Positions 51,201-60,204 are shown, counted from the first letter of the stretch. The stretch: DNA of 64,000 bases from Bacillus_BA songklensis (GCF_042649685.1 NZ_JBHRZT010000039.1:1-64000); one strand, 5' to 3'. Made by a program: numbers and translations. The notes: generated by a model not told the origin, from the sequence alone.

Positions 51201-52097
51201 ATGAAGTTTGTTACGGCTGCACACAAAGAGCATGTGTTTGTAGGCATGCTTATTGATGACCGCATTATTGATTTACGTAAAGGCGAGGAACAGTTGTTTA
51301 ATACGAGTGAACTGCCATCTTCTATGGTTGAGCTCATCGAACGGTATGAAACACTGTCAGGGAAATTAGCAGCCATTCATAAATGGGGACAAGAAGCTCC
51401 GAAAGCGGAAGGGATACATGCGCTGGAGGAAATCAAATGGTTAGCTCCTATTCCGCGGCCGCGCAAAAATGTTTTTTGCGTCGGAAAGAATTATGCTGAT
51501 CATGCGATTGAACTTGGGGGCAAAGACGATATTCCAACACATTTAATGCTGTTTTCAAAAGCACCGACTACGGTAGTGGGCCATGAGGAAATCGTCCTGC
51601 ATCATCAAGACGTTACGAAAGAACTGGATTATGAAGGTGAGCTGGCTGTCATTATTGGAAAGAAATGCAAAAACATCAAAGAGGAAGAAGCAATGGATTA
51701 TGTGTTTGGCTATACTCTTATCAATGACGTCACAGCGCGGGACTTGCAGGAGAGACATAAACAGTTTTTGTTAGGAAAAAGCCTCGATACGTCATGTCCA
51801 ATGGGGCCGGTTATCGTCCATAAATCCGTTATCAAAAATCCGGGAACGCTTGAGATTGAGACAAAAGTGAATGGAGAGGTGCGCCAAAAAGGCAATACAG
51901 AGCAATTTATCTTTCCGATTGAAACGATTATTGCAACCATTGCAAAAGGAACGACGTTAGAGCCGGGAGACATCATTGCAACAGGAACGCCGGCTGGGGT
52001 AGGAAAAGGATTTAATCCGCCGCGCTTTTTAAAGCCGGGAGATGTAGTGGAAATAACGGTAGAGAAAATCGGTACGCTGCGCAATACAGTGAAATAG
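51201..52097 (+). CDS. yisK: Fumarylacetoacetate hydrolase family protein YisK
   Basis: 298 residues. The FAH-fold active site contains FCVGKNYADHAIELGG (about residue 91), the metal ligands in DYEGELAVIIGK (about 143) and FGYTLINDVTARDLQ (about 171). Then come GKSLDTSCPMGPV and the C-terminal GDIIATGTPAGVGKGF. ATG at 51201 follows AAGGAGG by 8 bases and gives the family start MKFVT. B. subtilis YisK is an oxaloacetate decarboxylase-type enzyme that also affects cell shape through Mbl (from memory). Confidence 0.9.
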   Translation: MKFVTAAHKEHVFVGMLIDDRIIDLRKGEEQLFNTSELPSSMVELIERYETLSGKLAAIHKWGQEAPKAEGIHALEEIKWLAPIPRPRKNVFCVGKNYADHAIELGGKDDIPTHLMLFSKAPTTVVGHEEIVLHHQDVTKELDYEGELAVIIGKKCKNIKEEEAMDYVFGYTLINDVTARDLQERHKQFLLGKSLDTSCPMGPVIVHKSVIKNPGTLEIETKVNGEVRQKGNTEQFIFPIETIIATIAKGTTLEPGDIIATGTPAGVGKGFNPPRFLKPGDVVEITVEKIGTLRNTVK

Positions 52098-52259
52098 ACA
52101 AGCCATCATATAGAGTAATGATTTGCAATGTCCGCTGCTGTATGATATAGAATTCTGTTTTTCCTTATGACAAAATTAAAGAACGAATTATTTCGCTAAC
52201 ACTTTGATACATGATATGATGGAGAGGAAAATATTTTGGACTAGGGAGGATTTTCTCTG

Positions 52260-52631
52260 ATGACACATGCTCATATCACAGCTTGGGCTATTGGGATTAT
52301 CTTGTTTTTTGTTGCGTATGCAATGTACAGAAACAAAAATTCTAAAGCAAAAATGGTACATATGATTACTCGTCTCATGTATATTATTATTGTAATAACT
52401 GGGTTTTTACTTTACCAATCTATCATGAAAACAGCAGCGGGCAATATCCACATGTGGTACGGCATTAAAATGCTTGTCGGCTTATGGGTAATCGGTGCGA
52501 TGGAAATGATATTGATCCGTACAAATAAAGGGAAAAACGCAAATGCAGGCTGGATTCAGTTTGTCATTGCGCTGCTTGTAGTTTTATATCTCGGACTCAG
52601 ATTACCCATGGGCTTTGCTCCGTTAGCATAA
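52260..52631 (+). CDS. yisL: YisL family membrane protein (DUF1516)
   Basis: 123 residues with four TM segments, starting MTHAHITAWAIGIILFFVAY. GGGAGG lies 13 bases before ATG. It matches B. subtilis YisL in length, start and end (LGLRLPMGF). Function unknown. A very short membrane-protein frame follows at the stop codon. Confidence 0.9.
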   Translation: MTHAHITAWAIGIILFFVAYAMYRNKNSKAKMVHMITRLMYIIIVITGFLLYQSIMKTAAGNIHMWYGIKMLVGLWVIGAMEMILIRTNKGKNANAGWIQFVIALLVVLYLGLRLPMGFAPLA

Positions 52632-52639
52632 AATGGTTC

Positions 52640-52723
52640 ATGCTGTCAACTGTTATTGGGTTGATGGCTGCATACATGGCGGTGGTATATATCGTACCAA
52701 GAAAGAACCGGCCGCAACAGTAA
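52640..52723 (+). CDS. Possible 27-residue membrane peptide after yisL
   Basis: Frame MLSTVIGLMAAYMAVVYIVP followed by RKNRPQQ: one TM segment with a positive tail. There is no ribosome site of its own, but ATG lies 9 bases after the yisL stop, so reinitiation is possible. Confidence 0.35.
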   Translation: MLSTVIGLMAAYMAVVYIVPRKNRPQQ

Positions 52724-52724
52724 A

Positions 52725-52766
52725 AAACGCTTGATGACTTATTTTAGAGACATGGTCATCAGGCGT
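52725..52766. terminator. Bidirectional terminator between yisL and yisN
   Basis: AAAACGCTTGATGAC and GTCATCAGGCGTTTT pair with one mismatch. It covers the last codons of yisN on the minus strand and serves both converging genes. Confidence 0.8.
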
Positions 52767-53299
52767 TTTCCGTTATTGAGAGTATATTCAAATCGGTCCA
52801 TCGTTTGAAGGTTGCGCTCAAAGAAGTGATGGATGGAACAAATATGTTCTTCATTATCGAAAATAAGAAAATTTACCCCGTTTTTTGAGGAAGCGTTTTC
52901 TTGGAAACATAAACTGTTAAAACAGTAAATACAATCGTAAAGAGAAAAGTTTAGATTGTTTAAATGCTGCGTGAATCGGGCCAACGCCTCGAATGTGAAC
53001 TCCTCCAGCAGCATTTCATATGCATGCTGCAGCGTTTTGCGCACTCGAATGTAATCTCCTTCTTTTAGCATGTGGATTTGGCCGTTTATCTGCAAAATAT
53101 TGTCCCCCGCCCACATTGCTTTGTGCCATCGGTGCGATAAATAAACTTCCAATGAATCATCCGCGATTTCATCCAACATGAATGCTTCATCATTTTCATC
53201 GTCAAAAAATACCCACTGTGTATCAATACGGTCTATCGTACCACAAACAAATGCACGCGGCTGCTCTTTTAAAAAGTGCAAACGAGACTGATAGCTCAA
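52739..53299 (-). CDS. yisN: YisN family protein (DUF2777-like)
   Basis: 186 residues, soluble, with N-terminal MSYQSRLHFLKEQPRAFVCG, a domain rich in Asp/Glu, and a Cys pair in YDCIYCFNSLCF (about residues 123-134) that could bind a metal. GGGGAGATCTGATTG precedes ATG. Assignment rests on the place between yisL and asnO as in B. subtilis, and on length. Function unknown. Confidence 0.7.
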   Translation of the reverse strand: MSYQSRLHFLKEQPRAFVCGTIDRIDTQWVFFDDENDEAFMLDEIADDSLEVYLSHRWHKAMWAGDNILQINGQIHMLKEGDYIRVRKTLQHAYEMLLEEFTFEALARFTQHLNNLNFSLYDCIYCFNSLCFQENASSKNGVNFLIFDNEEHICSIHHFFERNLQTMDRFEYTLNNGKRLMTMSLK

Positions 53300-53348
53300 T
53301 CAGATCTCCCCTATCTTCAGAAAATATAAATATTCACTATGCAAGTAC

Positions 53349-53437
53349 ATCTTAATTTTTTAACATCAGTCTTAGCTTTTTATCGTGAAAATGGTTTTTC
53401 TGTTTTTACAGCTTGAATGGGCTGAAAAGGTCTTTGA
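53349..53437 (+). repeat. Dispersed repeat R1, decayed copy F (left module only)
   Basis: CTTAATTTTTTAACATCAG, CTGTTTTTACAGCTTGAAT and GGGCTGAAAAGGTCTTTG match the R1 left module of copies B and D. Hairpins and right border are missing. It lies 158 bases before the asnO start. Confidence 0.65.
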
Positions 53438-53594
53438 ATATTTCCTATATATTCTTATTGCCCAAAAAGAAGAGCTTTATAACTTGTTCTTTGACAAATA
53501 CAACTGGACAAAGCAACGGATTGTTTGCCTAAGCATAAAATGTCACTATTCAGCATGGGCAAATGCCCGTTATAGAGGAAAGGATGAGGAAGGT

Positions 53595-55442
53595 ATGTGT
53601 GGAATAACAGGATGGATTGACTTTCAGCGTGATTTATCCAATCAGAATCAAATAGTGAGTAAAATGACAGAAACCTTGTCAAAAAGAGGACCTGATGATA
53701 CGAATGTATGGATGGGGCGCCATGTGGCTTTCGGGCATAAGCGTCTAGTTGTAGTGGATCCCCTTTGTGGAAAACAGCCAATGACAAGGAAGAAACAAGA
53801 ATACACCTATACAATCTGCTACAACGGTGAACTTTATAACACGGAAGATATTCGAAAAGAGCTGCTCAAACGCGGTTATACATTTCAAGGTCATTCCGAT
53901 ACTGAGGTATTATTAACCTCATACATGGAATGGAAGGAAGAGTGCCTGGAGTATTTAAATGGAATTTATGCATTTGCTGTATGGGATGAACATGAACAAA
54001 AATTGTTTATTGCGCGTGACCGCCTTGGAGTGAAACCTCTCTTTTATCGCACCTGTAATGGAGGACTTCAGTTTGGTTCCGAGTTAAAAGCCATTTTAGC
54101 GCACCCGGAAGTGAAGACGGAAATCGGTTTGGATGGGTTGGCGGAAGTATTCGGACTTGGTCCTTCCCGTTCTCCGGGTCATGGGGTGTTTAAAGGAATC
54201 GACGAATTACGTCCTGCTCATGCGCTAACATTTACGAAAGATGGTTTAAAGGTATGGCGTTATTGGAATGTGGAAAGTGAAGAACATAAAGAAACCTTAG
54301 ATGAAACAACGGAAAAGGTGCAATTTTTAGTAAAAGATGCTATTACAAGACAACTCGTTTCAGATGTTCCACTTTGTACATTTTTATCTGGAGGAGTGGA
54401 TTCCAGTGCCATTACAGCGATTGCAGCCAATGCGTTTGAAAAAGAAGGAAAGGGACAGCTTCATACTTATTCCATCGATTATGAAGATAACGATAAATAT
54501 TTTAAGGCAAATGAATTCCAGCCAAACTCGGATGGAGCTTACATTCAAAAGATGTCGGAGCAATTTAACACGATCCATCATCGCTGCATCATTCAAACGG
54601 ACAGCCTTGTTCACTATTTAACAGATGCTGTGTTAGTGAGAGATTTACCGGGAATGGCCGATATCGACTCATCTTTGTTGTGGTTTTGTGAGGAGATCAA
54701 GAAAGAATTTGTAGTGAGTCTGTCCGGAGAGTGTGCCGATGAAATTTTCGGAGGCTATCCTTGGTTCCATCGCCAGCATGATCTGGCGTCTGACGCATTC
54801 CCTTGGATGAGGTCTGTCGGCGCCCGTGTGGATTTGCTGACGGATAGCTGGAAAAATAAATTGAAATTAAATGAGTATGTACGAAACCGTTATGAAGAAA
54901 CCGTAAAAGAAACACCGCTTTTAGATGGAGAATCCACAGAGGAAGCGCAACGCCGTAAACTGTTTTATTTAAATATGATTTGGTTTATGACCACACTGCT
55001 TGATCGAAAAGACCGGATGAGCATGGGAGCGAGCTTGGAGGTTCGCGTTCCATTTGCAGACCATCGCCTTGTAGAGTATGTGTGGAACATCCCGTGGGAG
55101 ATGAAAACGGCCGGCAACCGCGAGAAAGGGATTTTACGCCGTGCCTTAGAAGGGGTATTGCCGCATGATGTACTTTATCGTAAAAAGAGTCCTTATCCCA
55201 AAACGCATAATCCGGCTTATACAAAGGCGGTTAAAACATGGCTTGAAGAATTGTTGGCTGATAAAAGCTCTGTCCTGCATGAGTTTTTCGATGCCCGAAA
55301 GTTAACAGACATTATCCAATCAGAGGGAAGAGAATTTAAAGTACCGTGGTTCGGACAGCTGATGACCGGGCCGCAACTGCTAGCCCATCTTGCACAAATG
55401 CATGTTTGGTTTAAAGAATACAATGTAACGGTTATTGAATAA
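53595..55442 (+). CDS. asnO: Asparagine synthetase (glutamine-hydrolysing), sporulation type
   Basis: 615 residues, cytosolic. It begins MCGITGW, so Cys2 is the glutaminase nucleophile after Met removal. The glutaminase domain (with GHKRLVVVD and YNGELYN) is followed by the synthetase domain with PP-loop SGGVDSS (about 266) and LSGECADEIFGGY (about 375). ATG at 53595 is required for Cys2; the frame is open further upstream but has no Cys2 equivalent. GGATGAGGAAGG precedes it. AsnO functions in sporulation in B. subtilis. Confidence 0.95.
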   Translation: MCGITGWIDFQRDLSNQNQIVSKMTETLSKRGPDDTNVWMGRHVAFGHKRLVVVDPLCGKQPMTRKKQEYTYTICYNGELYNTEDIRKELLKRGYTFQGHSDTEVLLTSYMEWKEECLEYLNGIYAFAVWDEHEQKLFIARDRLGVKPLFYRTCNGGLQFGSELKAILAHPEVKTEIGLDGLAEVFGLGPSRSPGHGVFKGIDELRPAHALTFTKDGLKVWRYWNVESEEHKETLDETTEKVQFLVKDAITRQLVSDVPLCTFLSGGVDSSAITAIAANAFEKEGKGQLHTYSIDYEDNDKYFKANEFQPNSDGAYIQKMSEQFNTIHHRCIIQTDSLVHYLTDAVLVRDLPGMADIDSSLLWFCEEIKKEFVVSLSGECADEIFGGYPWFHRQHDLASDAFPWMRSVGARVDLLTDSWKNKLKLNEYVRNRYEETVKETPLLDGESTEEAQRRKLFYLNMIWFMTTLLDRKDRMSMGASLEVRVPFADHRLVEYVWNIPWEMKTAGNREKGILRRALEGVLPHDVLYRKKSPYPKTHNPAYTKAVKTWLEELLADKSSVLHEFFDARKLTDIIQSEGREFKVPWFGQLMTGPQLLAHLAQMHVWFKEYNVTVIE

Positions 55443-55549
55443 CAGCGTGTATAACCTTTGTGTGGCAGAGGACTTCAATCAATGGATTCATATCCGCTTG
55501 CTTCTCGCTTAACATCAAAGGAAGCTATTTATCATTTTCCGAAAGAATA

Positions 55550-55912
55550 CTCCCACTTCAAGGAATGTGCAGGACGTAGCCCAATGAGTAAGTGGGAGAT
55601 GAATTTTGGTAGGCGTTAGCCTAAGTTTTTGGTATCATATTCTTGAACGAATTCTAGTGTGGTGCTAGTTGCGTAAATAGAACTTGTCTGGTGGCTGTCG
55701 TTCGCCTATACCATTCGAAAGTCGCAAAAAGAAGAAACCGGTAAACTTGTGGCACGAAAACCAAGTGTCAAAAAACCAAAAAACAAGACGGCAAGACCAT
55801 ACGAATTTCGTATCAATCGTAGGGACTACGAGGGTAGCCTGCTAAGAAACTGGTGGATACGCTAGTGTTCGCAGGAATCTCTCACTTCAAGCGTTAGCTA
55901 AGTGGAAGTAGT
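55550..55912 (+). mobile_element. Relic of an IS200/IS605-type element with omega-RNA-like end
   Basis: A left hairpin (CTCCCACTT / AAGTGGGAG, 55550-55598) is followed by GATGAATTTTGGTAGGCGTT. The right end reads GAATCTCTCACTTCAAGCG and TTAGCTAAGTGGAAGTAGTT (hairpin 55880-55908), the style of IS605-family right ends, where the tnpB guide RNA scaffold lies. Only about 280 bases separate the hairpins and no tnpA or tnpB frame exists. It is a non-autonomous or dead remnant. The identification is by remembered end sequences. Confidence 0.6.
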
Positions 55913-55922
55913 TCAAGGGAGA

Positions 55923-55966
55923 CTGACTTAACAGTATAGAAACGCGCTGTTAAGTCAGCTTTTTTG
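55923..55966 (+). terminator. Strong hairpin terminator
   Basis: CTGACTTAACAG and CTGTTAAGTCAG with a 12-base loop and TTTTTT. It lies after the IS relic and far (480 bases) from the asnO stop, so it may have come with the element. Confidence 0.85.
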
Positions 55967-56230
55967 TTAAAGAACAAGATTGGTTTTTTAGATGTTGGAT
56001 TCATTCGCGCAGAATGTCCAGTTCTCACATTGCCCGCTAAAGCTGATAGGGGAGGAAATGAAGAGAAAGGATGGAAAAAAGCCCTTTTCTCTCCGGTTTC
56101 CCTTTTGCTTCACTCTATAAACCAGAAATCAACACCGGACTTTGGCATAATGGTGTGAAAAATAAATGACATTTGTCCCCTTTTTTCGTTTTTCGATACA
56201 ATCTGTTTATTTTACTTGGTATAGTAGAGG
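55967..56230 (+). other. Intergenic before the beta-propeller gene, nothing recognised
   Basis: A 64-codon open frame at 55964-56158 has no ribosome site or family likeness. A hairpin GAGAAAGGATGG / AGCCCTTTTCTC lies near 56063-56091. Confidence 0.4.
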
Positions 56231-56263
56231 TAGTTGCTTATACAGTTAAGGGGGGAAAACAGA

Positions 56264-57922
56264 ATGAAAGAAATTAAGCTATTTGTTCCAATGCTGTTTC
56301 TCGCTTTACTACTCATATTTGGCTGCTATAAGGCTTTGCAAACAGGTGTAAAAGTTCCGGTGGTAAATGTTAGTTCTGAGAATGCGAAGGAACTTCAAGT
56401 CGGTCTTGAGAATAAGAATGTTAACGATCAATTGGTCAGGACATATTCGAATATTCTCACGTTCAAGCAGCAAAACCTTCCTTATTTATCATACAAACTA
56501 GCGGGAGATACAAAAGAAGCTATTCAAACTGCCTTTCCGCGTACATATACCGAGGTGGACGGAGTGCTTACTTTTCGAGGCAACCACCTGCGCGATCGAC
56601 CTTCATTTGGTCATATTCCTTCCCAAGCATCCCAGCTTTCAAAGGTATGGGAGTTCACAACAAAACGAAGCCCTGATTGGGGAGGAGGAGCAGGCTGGAC
56701 AGGACAGCCTGCCATCATAAAATGGGGCAATGATGTCTTGCAGATGATGAATGTATATGATGAGTTTAAAAAAAATCCGGGATTCGTGGAAGTCGTTTAC
56801 GGATCATTGGATGGCCATATTTACTTTTTTGATTTGCATTCCGGTAAGCCATCACGTCCTTCTATTAATATGGGAAACGCTATTAGGGGAAGTGTCTCTT
56901 TGGATCCAAGGGGTTATCCGCTCTTATACGTAGGGCAAGGAGTTCCCCAAACATCCAAAACAGATATTGGATTACGTATTTTCAGCTTAATTGATGGAAA
57001 GCAACTTGCGATGATTAAAGGAATTGACCCGTTTGCGTACCGAAGATGGGGGGCTTTCGGTGGCTCGCCGCTAATCAATCGGAAAACGGACACGATGGTT
57101 GTCGGGGGAGAAAACGGTCTCTTATATCATATAAAGCTTCATACGCGTTTCTTTAGAGATAAGAAGGTCATTACGGTGAATCCTTTCGTCATGAAGTATC
57201 GTTATCATGTTAAAGGGAACCTTGATTATGGAATTGAAAATTCGCCGGCAGCTTATAAAAATGTTACATGGTTTGCTGATAACGGGGGGAGTATACAAGC
57301 GGTTGATATGATGACCAATCGGCCGATTTGGGCTCTTTCCAAAACGGATGATACAGACGCCACCATTGTTGTAGATGAGGAAAATGGCAATACCCCTTAC
57401 TTATATACGGGGACAGAAGTGGACAAGCAGGGGAATAAAGGAATAGCACGTTTACGGAAACTCAATGGTTTGACCGGGAAGGAAATATGGTCAACTGCAT
57501 ATCCGGCTCTGACGGTAAAAGGGAAAAACCCCGTTAATGGCGGACTGCTGGCTACCCCTGTTAACGGAAAGCGTACAATAAAGGATTTGATCATTTATAC
57601 AGTTGCGCGGGCACCATCTCTTGAAACAGGATTGATGGTGGCTTTAGATAAGCAAACAGGAAAAGAAGTGTGGCGCTGGCGGATGCCTAAATATACATGG
57701 TCTTCTCCTGTAGACATATATGATGAGAAAGGGAAGGCGTACATCCTTCAAGCTGATGCTAATGGGAGCTTGTATATGCTGTCAGGGAAGGACGGAAAAA
57801 TCGTTTCTAAAATAGAACTCGGACATAACGTAGAGGCATCGCCGGCTGTTTACGATGACATGCTTGTGGTAGCCACGCGTGCTCAAAAGATATATGGTGT
57901 CAAAATATCGGGGACTCCTTAG
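56264..57922 (+). CDS. Secreted or membrane-anchored PQQ-like beta-propeller protein
   Basis: 552 residues. An N-terminal hydrophobic segment (about residues 5-25) ends in IFGC, a possible lipobox. The rest is repeated beta-propeller blades of the PQQ-dehydrogenase-like type: GSLDGHIYFFDLHSGK, GGENGLLYHIKL, DNGGSIQAVDM, ALDKQTGKEVWRW, ADANGSLYMLSGKDGK. ATG at 56264 follows AAGGGGGG. There is no catalytic PQQ-enzyme signature, so a structural or scaffold role at the cell surface (BamB-like) is more likely than dehydrogenase activity. Single gene with its own terminator. Confidence 0.8.
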   Translation: MKEIKLFVPMLFLALLLIFGCYKALQTGVKVPVVNVSSENAKELQVGLENKNVNDQLVRTYSNILTFKQQNLPYLSYKLAGDTKEAIQTAFPRTYTEVDGVLTFRGNHLRDRPSFGHIPSQASQLSKVWEFTTKRSPDWGGGAGWTGQPAIIKWGNDVLQMMNVYDEFKKNPGFVEVVYGSLDGHIYFFDLHSGKPSRPSINMGNAIRGSVSLDPRGYPLLYVGQGVPQTSKTDIGLRIFSLIDGKQLAMIKGIDPFAYRRWGAFGGSPLINRKTDTMVVGGENGLLYHIKLHTRFFRDKKVITVNPFVMKYRYHVKGNLDYGIENSPAAYKNVTWFADNGGSIQAVDMMTNRPIWALSKTDDTDATIVVDEENGNTPYLYTGTEVDKQGNKGIARLRKLNGLTGKEIWSTAYPALTVKGKNPVNGGLLATPVNGKRTIKDLIIYTVARAPSLETGLMVALDKQTGKEVWRWRMPKYTWSSPVDIYDEKGKAYILQADANGSLYMLSGKDGKIVSKIELGHNVEASPAVYDDMLVVATRAQKIYGVKISGTP

Positions 57923-57940
57923 TGGGGTGCCCGATTTTTT
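57907..57940 (+). terminator. Terminator overlapping the end of the beta-propeller gene
   Basis: ATCGGGGACTCC, TTAG loop, TGGGGTGCCCGATTTTTT. The left arm includes the last codons of the gene. Confidence 0.85.
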
Positions 57941-58177
57941 GTTCTAAACTGAAGTTTTTTAGGAACAGTTCAACAAAGTGAGACTTCCATCAGGGGAGAA
58001 GGACCACATTTAGCTTAATGATTAGTTGAACCAACCGACTTCTTACGGACCATTAGAGTATCCCCTGCACAGCAGGAAATAGGTTTATTGACCCGATGAT
58101 GGTTATGCGAAAAAATGTAACATCTGTTTTTCTGGAAACAGATATACAAGACATCTTCTGAGACAAACGCGAATTTA
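57941..58177 (+). other. Intergenic before nrgA, nothing recognised
   Basis: About 240 bases without a convincing frame, hairpin or repeat. The regulatory part of the nrgA promoter starts after it. Confidence 0.4.
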
Positions 58178-58194
58178 TGTTATGTTTTCTGACA
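58178..58194 (+). promoter_or_regulatory. TnrA/GlnR box 1 upstream of nrgA
   Basis: TGTTATGTTTTCTGACA matches the Bacillus TnrA consensus TGTNANAWWWTMTNACA with one mismatch. It lies about 90 bases upstream of the probable start of transcription, a position suited to activation. Confidence 0.75.
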
Positions 58195-58292
58195 TTAGAT
58201 AAGGGTTGTATCAAAAAAAAATAATAAGAATTTTTAAAAAATGTATTGAAAATCTAACAGATAGGTATTATGATACGTAATATAACATATGA

Positions 58293-58309
58293 TGTTATAA
58301 AAACTAACA
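58293..58309 (+). promoter_or_regulatory. TnrA/GlnR box 2 upstream of nrgA
   Basis: TGTTATAAAAACTAACA matches the same consensus with one mismatch, 48 bases before the nrgA start codon. A promoter-like TTGAAA...TTATGAT lies just upstream (about 58248-58273), so this box is near or after the start of transcription and might repress. Confidence 0.7.
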
Positions 58310-58356
58310 TCAATTTCGGTTAGAAAAACAGAACTACAGATAGGGAGGAATAAAAC

Positions 58357-59583
58357 ATGCAAATGGGAGATTCAGTGCTCATGTTTGTGGCAACTATCCT
58401 AGTATGGCTTATGACACCAGGTATAGCGCTGTTTTACGGAGGGATGGTAAAAAGCAAGAACGTCCTAAGCACAACGATGCATAGTTTTGGATCAATAGCC
58501 ATTATCTCAGTTTTATGGGTATTAGTCGGATATTCTATTTCGTTTTCCACAGGAGGAACTGCTTTCTTTGGAAATTTAGATTGGGTGGGCTTAAAAGGCG
58601 TTTCATTTGAGCCGAATCCTGACTACAGTGCAACGATTCCTCATAATCTTTTTATGATGTTTCAATTAACGTTTGCGGTTTTAACAACAGCGATTATTTC
58701 CGGGGCTTTTGCAGAACGTATGCGTTTTTCAGCTTTTGTACTCTTTGCAATATTATGGATGATTATTGTTTATGCTCCTGTTGCTCACTGGGTATGGGGA
58801 GTCGGTGGATGGCTACGTGAATTAGGCGCACTTGATTTCGCGGGAGGAAACGTTGTTCACATTTCATCTGGGGTTGCTGGTTTAGTGCTTGCGAGTGTTT
58901 TGGGAACACGAAAAGACGCAAACGAAACAACTCCGCACAACTTACCGCTTACAATACTAGGTGCCGGATTAATTTGGTTTGGTTGGTTCGGTTTTAATGT
59001 CGGCAGTGCATTAACATTAAATGATGTAGCCATGACAGCATTTATCAATACGAATACAGCAGCAGCTACTGGTATTATTGGCTGGGTATTTGTTGAATGG
59101 ATTGCTACTAAAAAGCCAACCATGTTAGGTGCCTTGTCTGGTGCCATAGCGGGTCTTGTTGCCATTACGCCGGCTTGCGGATTTGTCACACCAGTTGCTT
59201 CTATTTTAATCGGCTTTATTGGCGGCGTTGTTTGTTTCTGGGGTGTCTTTTCACTTAAGAAAAAGCTTGGTTATGATGATGCGTTAGACGCATTCGGCCT
59301 CCACGGTATTGGAGGAACATGGGGCGGTATTGCAACAGGGTTGTTCGCTACAACATCTGTAAATTCTGCCGGGGCAGATGGACTGTTTTATGGTGATGCG
59401 AGCCTGCTTTGGAAACAGTTAACCGCAATCGTTGCAACCTATATCTTTGTTGCGGTCGCTACTTATATTATTGTTAAGGTCGTTAACGTTATTGTAAATA
59501 TTCGCGTAAATGATGAAGAAGAATCACTCGGACTCGATATTACGATGCACGGTGAAAAAGCATATCATGAAGCAAATATGTGA
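58357..59583 (+). CDS. nrgA: Ammonium transporter
   Basis: 408 residues of the Amt/Mep/Rh family with 11 TM segments. Pore His residues are in the family pattern (GGNVVHISSGVAGLV at about 168 and DAFGLHGIGGTWGG at about 307), and the ammonium entry shows FAERMRFSAFV. GGGAGG precedes ATG. It overlaps or abuts nrgB, forming the nitrogen-limitation operon, behind two TnrA boxes. Confidence 0.95.
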   Translation: MQMGDSVLMFVATILVWLMTPGIALFYGGMVKSKNVLSTTMHSFGSIAIISVLWVLVGYSISFSTGGTAFFGNLDWVGLKGVSFEPNPDYSATIPHNLFMMFQLTFAVLTTAIISGAFAERMRFSAFVLFAILWMIIVYAPVAHWVWGVGGWLRELGALDFAGGNVVHISSGVAGLVLASVLGTRKDANETTPHNLPLTILGAGLIWFGWFGFNVGSALTLNDVAMTAFINTNTAAATGIIGWVFVEWIATKKPTMLGALSGAIAGLVAITPACGFVTPVASILIGFIGGVVCFWGVFSLKKKLGYDDALDAFGLHGIGGTWGGIATGLFATTSVNSAGADGLFYGDASLLWKQLTAIVATYIFVAVATYIIVKVVNVIVNIRVNDEEESLGLDITMHGEKAYHEANM

Positions 59584-59597
59584 AAAAGGGTGATCAT

Positions 59598-59960
59598 ATG
59601 AGCGATAAGCTAACGAAAATTGAAATTATTACACGTCCAACAAAATTCGAAGAGTTAAAACAAGCATTGGCGAAAATCGGTGTGAGCGGCATTACTGTTT
59701 CGAATGTGCTCGGCTGCGGGTTGCAGAAAGGTTTTACGGAATTCTATCGCGGTGTAAAACGCGAAGTGAATATGCATGAACGAATTAAAGTTGAGATTGT
59801 CGTGTGTAAAGTACCTGTACAATCAGTCATTGATACAGCTCGCCAGGTGTTAAATACAGGAAAACCAGGCGACGGAAAAATCTTTATATATGAAATTGCC
59901 AACGCCATTAAAATTCGTACAGGTGAAGAAGGGTGCAATGCGTTACAAAACGAGAAATAA
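59598..59960 (+). CDS. nrgB: PII-type nitrogen regulatory protein
   Basis: 120 residues of the GlnK/PII family, starting MSDKLTKIEIITRPTKFEEL. The PII C-terminal signature GDGKIFIYEIANAIKIRTGE is intact. The T-loop (GLQKGFTEFYRGVKREVN) lacks the uridylylated Tyr51 position, as in B. subtilis NrgB/GlnK. ATG at 59598 follows AAAGGGTGAT; the GTG at 59580 is less likely. It binds AmtB/NrgA and sequesters TnrA at the membrane. Confidence 0.95.
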   Translation: MSDKLTKIEIITRPTKFEELKQALAKIGVSGITVSNVLGCGLQKGFTEFYRGVKREVNMHERIKVEIVVCKVPVQSVIDTARQVLNTGKPGDGKIFIYEIANAIKIRTGEEGCNALQNEK

Positions 59961-59963
59961 AAA

Positions 59964-60013
59964 AGAGGAGGTCCCAAAGGTCTGTTAGTCCTTTGGGACC
60001 TCCTCTTTTATTT
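59964..60013 (+). terminator. Terminator after nrgB
   Basis: AAGAGGAGGTCCCAAAGG and CCTTTGGGACCTCCTCTT form an 18-bp stem with a T tail. Confidence 0.95.
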
Positions 60014-60102
60014 TTGAAACAATCTTTTCTGATACTAGTCAATCCCAAGGACATCGGGAGAGCTTGTAACAAAGTGGACAAAAATGGATTATGAAAAAGA
60101 CA

Positions 60103-60157
60103 TTGAGAATCCTTATTTAGTTTGTATAATAGAATAAGTGGGTTGCAAGCGATTTCA
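60103..60157 (+). promoter_or_regulatory. Promoter and CcpA (cre) site of the amylase-like gene
   Basis: TTGAGA (60103-60108), 16 bases, TATAAT (60125-60130). TTGCAAGCGATTTCA at 60143-60157 is a full match to the cre consensus WTGNAANCGNWNNCW and lies just after the expected start of transcription, where CcpA represses. Confidence 0.8.
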
Positions 60158-60204
60158 TTAAACCTCCAATGAAGAGATAGAGAGGAAAGAAGGGGGGAGG
60201 GACG

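Noticed and set aside
53385..53594. Upstream extension of AsnO
   Set aside because: The glutaminase needs Cys directly after the initiator Met, which only ATG at 53595 gives; the extension overlaps repeat R1 copy F.
55964..56158. 64-codon plus-strand frame after the IS relic
   Set aside because: It starts inside the T tail of a terminator, has no ribosome site and odd composition.
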